Source: Xanthostigma xanthostigma
Taxonomy: Eukaryota > Arthropoda > Insecta > Raphidioptera > Raphidiidae
DNA length: 64,000 bases
Direction: 5' to 3'
Assembly (NCBI GenBank): GCA_963575645.1
Contig: OY754464.1
Location: 72,638,948-72,702,947 of the forward strand
Of the stretch, positions 56,928-64,000 are shown one piece after another. The translations under genes were made by a program, and so were the position numbers. The notes beneath the pieces were generated by a model that worked only from the letters and a program-made list of their open reading frames with translations, ran no database searches and was not told where the DNA came from. Position 1 is the stretch's first letter. Each line of letters begins with the position of its first letter.

Positions 56928-59900
56928 TCACGATTCCATTGTCAATTTTACTTGTTTTGTGATTTTTATTTTTAAGAACCCTGAATTGACCTGATGAAAT
57001 CTGTAAAAAAAAAACACATAATTACTACAAAATATTTCTTACATAATCAGATGTGTTTTAAAACAGCATAATAGCAAATTGGAACTGCATAAGGTAAAGG
57101 GCCTGGTTATTGACACTGACCCAGTTTGTGACACTTTCAATTTCATTTTAAATTAAAAAAGAAAATTTATGTCGAATAGGTTAATACATTATTTTAAAAT
57201 TTAAATACATTCACCTGTACCTAATTAATGGCAATAACTAAAATAAAAATAATAATAACTCAATTAAAAAAAGTATTTAAGCCTCAAGTGACTGTGGAAG
57301 CCATTTTTTTGTTATACTCTAAATCATCATGTAAATATAAATATAATAAAAAATATATGGATAGGATAAAAATTAACTATAATCATTAACTACAACACAA
57401 GAAATTTTGAGTGTCAAAAACTGGGTCTTCAAACATCGTTTTTAAAAACATTAATTTAAAGTATTAATTCAGTTCAAATAATTATTTCGCGTATATGACC
57501 TTATCTAGAAATTCTGAACTTGTTTATGATACAAAATATTAAATATCAAAATGAATTTTATGTTGGTTATCATATTATAACCTCAGCTGTCACTCTTAAA
57601 GTGTCACAAACCGGGCCGTTTACCTTAATTGTAAATCTGACATTGGAAATTATATATGCTCGACAACAGAGTTCATAAGCGTAACTTCTGTTGTGTGTCA
57701 AACAAACATAATCGGATGTTTATTTCAAGATTTCAATGGACGATCATGCATTGAAAGTTAAAAATACGCGCATGCGCCAACCCAGGCGTTATGACAGTTG
57801 TAATTCTTATACATTTTAAATAGAAAATGTCAATATTGCAGTTTTTTCAAAATAATAGACTATGCTATGTATATTATGCCGGTACTTCACATGGCTATTT
57901 GTATTTGTGTATTTGGCAAACAATTACCAAGTGGGGACAGTCTATTTGACAAAGTGTTGGCCTTATTTGCCTATTTGATAAATAAGGTCAATACCAAATA
58001 CGCGTTACCGTTCGCTTGTCGGTTTTTCGAGGCACATCAAAGGAGTCAAATAGGCAAATACGCAAATAAACTGTCCACACAATGGCCATATTCAGAAGCG
58101 CACGCGCCGTGAACCTGTACGGACGCGCAGTATTTTTGTGTCTGTGCTGTGAGCGAGAACTGGAACAATTACTATTGAAAATGAATTGGGACAATGAAAC
58201 AGTGCTAAAATTCCTGGAATTTTGAACCTTGCGTTCTGCTGCCAAATGTTTGTGTGTTTGCTATTTGACTGCCATATGTGGATGGTCGTATTTGCCTCTA
58301 TTTGCATGTTTGCCTTGAACTTCATATATTTTGCCAAATACAACAAACACCCAATAGCGAACACAAATAGCCCGTTATATGATTACTATTTTGATAAAAA
58401 TTCGTAATACTTACGGAATATTTCTCTTGTTCAGTCTTTTAATAACAGCCGGTTTTATTTTCGAAACATTATTAACGCTATGTTTACCGCGGCCTGTAAT
58501 CAAGAACAGTTCTTCGTATGGCTTGCTCGTATTCCGCAACTGAGTTACGCGCTCATCAACAAAGATGTCGAGCGCTTGAATAGCTTCTGCCACACGGTAA
58601 AAGTGTAAGTCTAATGTTGTAGCGTTATCTCGAGACGCCAACAGAACTGCTGCGGCGCGACTGTTTGCTTGTTCGTATCGACGAGTGTGAATCTGGGCTA
58701 CCTGGGAGTAGTACTGAGCCACCTGCGCAAAATAAATAAGTTTGATTATTTTAACTGAGATGCCTAATAGTCTAAGAGCTGAACCTAAATCGACCTTCAC
58801 CGAGCTGATAATAGAATGAAACATATTTTATCATGAATTTAGTATATTAGAAAATATATTAAAAATGGGTTTGCTAAAAAAATCCTGGACAGACTATTTT
58901 TAATTATTTTTTAAAAAATGATTTTTTATTAAATGTTGCAACATCAAGATAATAAGAAAATTTTGTCCTGACTTGAAGTATAAAACGTATAGAACGTGCA
59001 GCCGTTGGGTTGTCTATTATTTACCTGGGCGAACTCTGGGTTGTCGATGCAAGTTACTTTCACTTGCTTGGAAAATAGAAAAAATTTTATATCATAATAA
59101 GCGCTCTTTTATTGCGAACACGTTGATATAGGGCTGTCTGCGAAAAATTCGGTTCTATTAGGGGTTTGCGAATTTTAAAGATTTTAATTTTGACGCGCTT
59201 GAAAGTGTGTGACAGAGATATCCGAGGTAAGTAACTGTGTAATAATAAAAGACCCAACATCGCAGTCACTTGTGATGGCACCCTGAATATTAGAAAGTTT
59301 ACATACCGAGCACTTTCTAATATTCAGGGTGCCATCACAAGTGAAGGTCGATTTAGGTTCGGCTCTTCTACTATAACAGTTTTGTAAACTTATTAATTTG
59401 GCATGCACTTTGCAACTTTTGTCAATGCGAATTATTATTATTCCATTTTATTGTTGTTTTAATTCAAAATTTCAAAACAGAAAAATTTTAAGAATGGTGG
59501 ACAGTAATGCTCAAAATCAATAATATAATGCACTATAAATCGATTATGACGACTGTAATAACCAAAACATAAGAGAACCGTCTAATTTTAATTTTTTATT
59601 TATTCATTAGCGGTTCGTCCTGGTTTCACCCGGGTATGGTAGATATAATTCTGAAAAATATATTTCGTTAGCGGCCTGGCGTCTGAACTAATAGCTTTGA
59701 GCGAATTCTAACAGATGTCGCTACTTGGTACTAAAACAGTTTTTTTTGTTTGCTTCTGAACTAATAGCTTTGAGTAAATTCTATCAGATGTCGTTACATG
59801 TTACTAAAACAGTTTTGTACAAAATATTTAATAAAAACTATCCTATAGCATAAGTTGCACCAAGTAAGACATTTACAAAATTATTATTAAAATCTGTTCT

Positions 59901-62900
59901 GTGGTTTCGGAGATTAGCGCGGCCAAAATTGTGACACTAGAATTTTATAGATTAGGCCCAATATATGCGAATAGATTTCATTTTAATTAGATTTGATAAC
60001 TTCAGTTGTTTATAACGACAATCGGATATAACAACGTCTTTTGTAGGGTCCTGGAGCAGTCGCCATAACCGATGTACACTAATAATTATGGGTATTAACA
60101 ATTAGAATGTTTTGTTGATTCTTACCTCGCCTTGTTTTCGTTTAAAAGCCACTTTCGCTTTGTTATAACAGTCATCTCGTAGTCTTAACTCTTCTGTAGC
60201 TTCATTACGATAAAAATTCGCCAGATCTACATTGTCACGAGGAGACAAGTCTATTTTTTCTTCGCTTGTTTCCAGTTTTTTGGACTGTAATTAGATAGAA
60301 ACAAATTATCACAATTATACAAGTATCTATTTTTTTAAAAATGTTTTTTAAGGAGGCTGATCCGTTACAGTCCCAATCAAAAGTAAGTCGAATTCTAAAT
60401 GGGAACTTTTCCATAATAGATTTTTACAAAAGGATATAAGTCGATGATACCAATAAATTATTGTCATAAAGGCATAAATGAACATTTTTTTTAATATGAA
60501 TTAATTATTTCAGTATTTTACTTAATGGACTGACTTTTGATTTTTTGTACAAAGTTAGGTTAGAAAAAATTAATTTATGTAAATATCTGTATTTTACATA
60601 TTTTTTTGCAGTAAATAATTAAAAAAAGAAATTAAAAGTAACAAAAATTAAAATTAAATCATTAAAAAGTTGAAAATTCAGTTAAAATTGTCAAAAATAA
60701 AAGTCCATAATCGAAAAGTGCTAAGGTTTAATATTTTTTTTTTATTGATTAAAAGTCTAATTAAATTAGAAAAAATATTAAAATATGCGTAAGACATCGA
60801 TGCTTTACATAGTTAGTTTTCGGAACTGCTGACATTATTTGGTTATTTGCAAAAAATTAAAATGTACCGTTTGCATGCTAGGTTGACATATTTTCCATAA
60901 GACTACATGTAAAAGTTTTTTTTAATTTTTAACTTTATAAATCTCCTAATGATTTTGGATTTTTTACAGAAAATTTTGTCATAAAAAAATCTATTAAAAA
61001 AACTTTGATTCAGATTTTTTTCATTATCATCGTAAAACGGCTCAACCTCCTTAATTATTATAAAATAACTTTTACACTTACCACAACTGACGAGGCTTTT
61101 TTGGCTTCAGTGAGAAGTTCCTGTTCTTGTTTTAACAGCATCTCTTTTGAAATGAACGCTTCGACGGAAGAGCGACCATTTTCTACCCGAATCAAATGCG
61201 ATCTCCCAGTCGAATTCAGCAAATCTTCAACTGTTTGTTCAAATTTCTTCTCGTTCGATCCGTACACGTCGAAAATCATTTCCGGATCTATTTCCGGGAA
61301 TAAATCCACCAGCTTTTGTTTAGTGAGCCTTGTCGCTAAAGTATCAGCTGTTTCGTGATTATTTTTATCCAAATCACTTTTCGCCAACGCTAAAGCTATT
61401 TCCATATCAATAATTTCCTGTATATTTGGTGTTTTCAAACCAATATCCGGAACATATTCTTCATTTTGTAAGCGTCGTGCAAATTCTTCGTCTTCCCTAA
61501 CGAGTTCGGACAAGCGTTCTTCTTGTACTGTGAGCTGTTGATGTACCGATTCTATCCACAACGCATACAGCTGGCGAGCCAACGACATCGGAACCTGTAT
61601 AACCGGCTGTAAGCCTTCCGGATATCCGGCCGTCGCACCGCCGAAATTGGATTCCAACTGACTGACAAAACTCGTTCCTAAATTCAGTTCCATTGCCTCG
61701 TCGTCTTCGGTACTTTCAGAGTTTTCATCCGAATCGGGTAGTGGCGATATTTCTCTGGAAGACGGAGCTGCAAGTTCAGAAATATTATTAATTGGCTCTG
61801 AAGTTACGGTAGTATTTGTTTCTTCGCCGTGTCTCTGTCGCTTAATTTTCAAACAATGTTCAGAATAATAACTCTCATCGATTATGAATTGTTCTTCCAT
61901 TTGCCTTTTAATATCTAAAAGTTCCTCGGAAGTGTAGGTGTATTTGACCTTTTTTGGTTTTTCTAACTGCTCGCCTTGAGATTTATCGTCAATTGCTGAC
62001 TCAGGCGGTGCCGACGGAACAACTTCTTTTTTAGGCGGAACAATCTTAGGCAGATTTTCGTTTTTATTATCTAAAAGCAAATCGGTGACCCAATTGACGT
62101 CATAATTACACATAGTATAAATATCACGAAGCGATTCGACTGAATGTGATGGAAAAAGACTAACAAATTCCGCAAAGTCCGCCTCTTTATCGTTGTTGGT
62201 TTCATAAACCAATTCGTCTTCAGTTAAAGAACTCTTCTCCAACATTAAAACTTTTGGTGGCGGTCTATCTATCACCAAGTTAGCACAGCCACTATTTATA
62301 TCGCGTGGATTACCGATCACAGTTTTAAATTCAGTACTTTCGATTTTTTGTTTCATCAAAACAAAATCTGCACTGCTAGTGTTTGTGCTGTCATCTGTAG
62401 TGTCGACTTTGACACTTTCAAACGAAACAGTTGGTTCATTTGTTTCAACTGTCGAGTCTTTTTTTAACGAAAGAAAAGACCAAAAACTCGTGTTTTTTGA
62501 TGATGGCGGCTTATCTTTAGACGAAAACAATTCCAGAAGCGATTGTGTCAAACCGAACGAATCGTTATTTTTCTTATTGTTTCCGTCTGATTTTTTCGCT
62601 TCCGATGCGTCTTCTGATTTTCCGTTATTTTCTGGTAAGGAATTTTTCAGTTGGACATTGTCCAATTTTAAAATCTCAGATTCCAAACTAGGATACAGCT
62701 TCGTATCTTGTTTTGTCGATTCTGATTTCTCAGAAGTACAATTTTCACCAGAAAATGAAATGATATTCGGAACACTGTCAACTTTATTATCATTTTCTGG
62801 GAACAAAGAAAATGCGTTTGAATTATGATTATAATTCATATCTGGTGATACATTGTCAGTTTTATCTGATATGAAATTTTTTCTTTGTGGTTGTGGCACA

Positions 62901-64000
62901 TTTTGACCTTGGACTTTATCATCTTGTTTTTGTTTCAATTCATTTATCCAAGATGAAAATTCCTCTGATTCCGATTTATCATTGTCATTATTTTTACTGG
63001 CCAATTCCCTTTCTAATGCAAGCACATCATCGGGGATCACTCTTTTAAGATTATCTCTACGAGGTTTAGGCACATAGGCACAATTTTCTCCAACTTCAGT
63101 GTTTGATTCCGAACCATATTTTATACCGTAATCATCTTTAGAAATTCCCTCTACCCATTCGTTGTCAACTTTTACGACAAATTCCATGCATGTAATTTCA
63201 GTCGTTTTAGCGTTGGGTAAGTTCAAGCTTCCAAAGATATCATCACCCTGGTTCAACTCATTTTCCAGACACATAAATTGATCTGTATTCTTCACCTGAG
63301 GGTTATCTGAAGGCGACTCGAGCGATATCAAGTCTGCACTTTCAACAACTTCTGTACTATTATTATCGTCGCTAAAATCATCTTCCGAATCACTAAAATG
63401 AATTAATTTCTCCTCTTCGTTTGACGTACTGACGTTTTCATTCGAATTCGAAACCTTAATGTTGAAATGTTCCTGCGTAAATTCATTTCGCGAGGAACTT
63501 TGCGACCGTGCTTTATTATTATTTTTAAATCTATTAGATCGACTCCTAGACCTCTGTCTATTTCTTATTTTCGGAGCAGTAATGTCCCTAGGCACAATAA
63601 CAATCGGCGGAAACAATCTTTGCTGCGGAGGATAATTATCTCGCCTATATTGCAACTGGAAAATCGATAATAGTCGCATACCGTTTAGGTTTTTTTGATA
63701 ATTTCCCAGCATTTCTTTGATCTTTATCCTCGGCACATTATGTGAATTGCGTTTAGCAAGTTCTCGATCATTAAACGCCCAATGTGTCCATGGTTCAAGC
63801 ACTTCTATGGTATATCCGTTCTGAACCGCCAGCACCAGGTAAGGATGCATTTCCCAATCGCAGACATTTGTATTATCAACAATGATGGGACTTATTCCTT
63901 TTTCCATACCTGCTTTGACGCGCTGCTGGTTCCAAGAATGAGCGTCGCTCAATCTTGATCTATCATATTGGTATTGTCCTCCGCCAAGCCAAACAAAAAA
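56928..64000 (-). CDS. N4BP2: NEDD4-binding protein 2-like (kinase/CUE/SMR protein), 5' part missing
   Basis: Minus strand, cut at the window end. Exons: 64000-61082 (open at the edge), 60284-60126, 58722-58415 and 57000-56928; 1152 residues in view. The first seen segment, QYQYDRSRLSDAHSWNQQR to VDNTNVCDWEMHPY and ELAKRNSHNVP, is the second half of the N4BP2 polynucleotide-kinase-like P-loop domain; Walker A lies outside the window. A long acidic Ser/Asn-rich linker follows, with two CUE-like helices (DFAEFVSLFPSHSVESLRDI; KLVDLFPEIDPEMIFDVYG). Exons 2-3 hold the DUF1771 helix (FYRNEATEELRLRDDCYNKA) and the SMR nuclease-type domain with LDLHFYRV and TGRGKHS. The fourth exon supplies the last strand (FHQVNSGFLKIKI). 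Domain order fits N4BP2; the closeness of other SMR proteins makes the exact name probable, not certain. Introns carry several MITEs. Confidence 0.9.
57092..57625. mobile_element. TA-flanked MITE in N4BP2-like intron 3
   Basis: AGGTAAAGGGCCTGGTT and TTTGTGACACTTT at the left; AAAGTGTCACAAACCGGGCC and GTTTACCT at the right; TA on both sides. Confidence 0.65.
57877..58372. mobile_element. Harbinger-type MITE with MADF-like start, copy 2
   Basis: Same as 41931-42439, but the last bases at the right are lost. The frame from 58181 reads MNWDNETVLKFLEF, matching the first helix of MADF/Myb-SANT-like proteins that accompany PIF/Harbinger transposases, then stops. It ends 43 bp below exon 3. Confidence 0.7.
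58768..59367. mobile_element. Inverted-repeat MITE in N4BP2-like intron 2
   Basis: AAGAGCTGAACCTAAATCG and ACCTTCAC at the left are mirrored at 59341-59367. A hairpin at 59275-59339 (GTGATGGCACCCTGAATATT and its complement) lies next to the right end and may be a separate insertion. Confidence 0.6.
59609..59950 (-). mobile_element. Decayed Helitron relative
   Basis: On the minus strand it keeps GAGATTAGCGC near the start and CACCCGGGTGAAACC-type sequence near the 3' end, but lacks the tRNA-like part. A unit of about 75 bp (CTGAACTAATAGCTTTGAG...) is duplicated inside. It is much older than copies 1-3. Confidence 0.5.
60352..61050. mobile_element. TTAA-type element, copy 3 (Kolobok- or piggyBac-like)
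   Basis: Ends GGAGGCTGATCCGTTACAG and GTAAAACGGCTCAACCTCC, flanked by TTAA on both sides, the target of Kolobok and piggyBac. GG-starting ends favour Kolobok. It lies 31 bp from the donor of the large N4BP2-like exon, in intron 1. Confidence 0.8.

Noticed and set aside
61005-63670. Plus-strand frames over the N4BP2-like exon
   Set aside because: Antisense shadows of the large minus-strand exon.

Overview
The window is nuclear DNA of an AT-rich arthropod, most likely an insect. Evidence: spliced genes with GT-AG introns, arthropod-type proteins, and very many short DNA transposons, including Helitrons ending in CTAG and P-, hAT-, mariner- and Harbinger-like elements. Order and species cannot be read from the sequence. 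I see no bacterial genes, CRISPR arrays, rRNA or intact tRNA.

Layout: 1-25.4 kb is gene-poor. It holds nested or foldback DNA transposons and one doubtful 53-nt exon at 343-395. 25.5-64 kb holds five genes in strictly alternating orientation: a small proline-rich PPxY membrane protein (-, 25486-27680), MCM4 (+, 28253-38907, 11 exons), MUS81 (-, 38972-45622, 4 exons), a MOK-type MAP-kinase-like kinase (+, 45950-51924, 10 exons) and a NEDD4-binding-protein-2-like kinase/SMR protein (-, 56928 to beyond 64000). I assembled the exon models by matching reading frame and phase at GT/AG sites and by recalling the protein families. The phases close exactly in all five genes.

The gene pairs share 5' spacers (572 bp PPxY/MCM4 with an E2F-type octamer; 327 bp MUS81/MOK). 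MCM4 and MUS81 meet tail to tail with only 64 bp between stop codons, over a palindrome that gives ATTAAA on both strands. MCM4 (replicative helicase) and MUS81 (structure-specific nuclease) both act in genome duplication and repair, but a functional link between neighbours is only inferred.

Nearly every long intron owes its length to transposons. In MCM4 all three introns under 75 bp lack elements, and all longer ones hold at least one recognisable element or repeat except where noted. Most striking are: a MUS81 with three winged-helix repeats and about twice the usual length; a roughly 2.4-kb P-like element with a THAP zinc-finger start; related CATAGAT-ended MITEs with 8-bp target duplications; three Helitrons carrying a tRNA-Lys-like insert; a three-deep MITE nest in MCM4 intron 10; and a 552-bp near-perfect palindrome at 16.5-17.0 kb.
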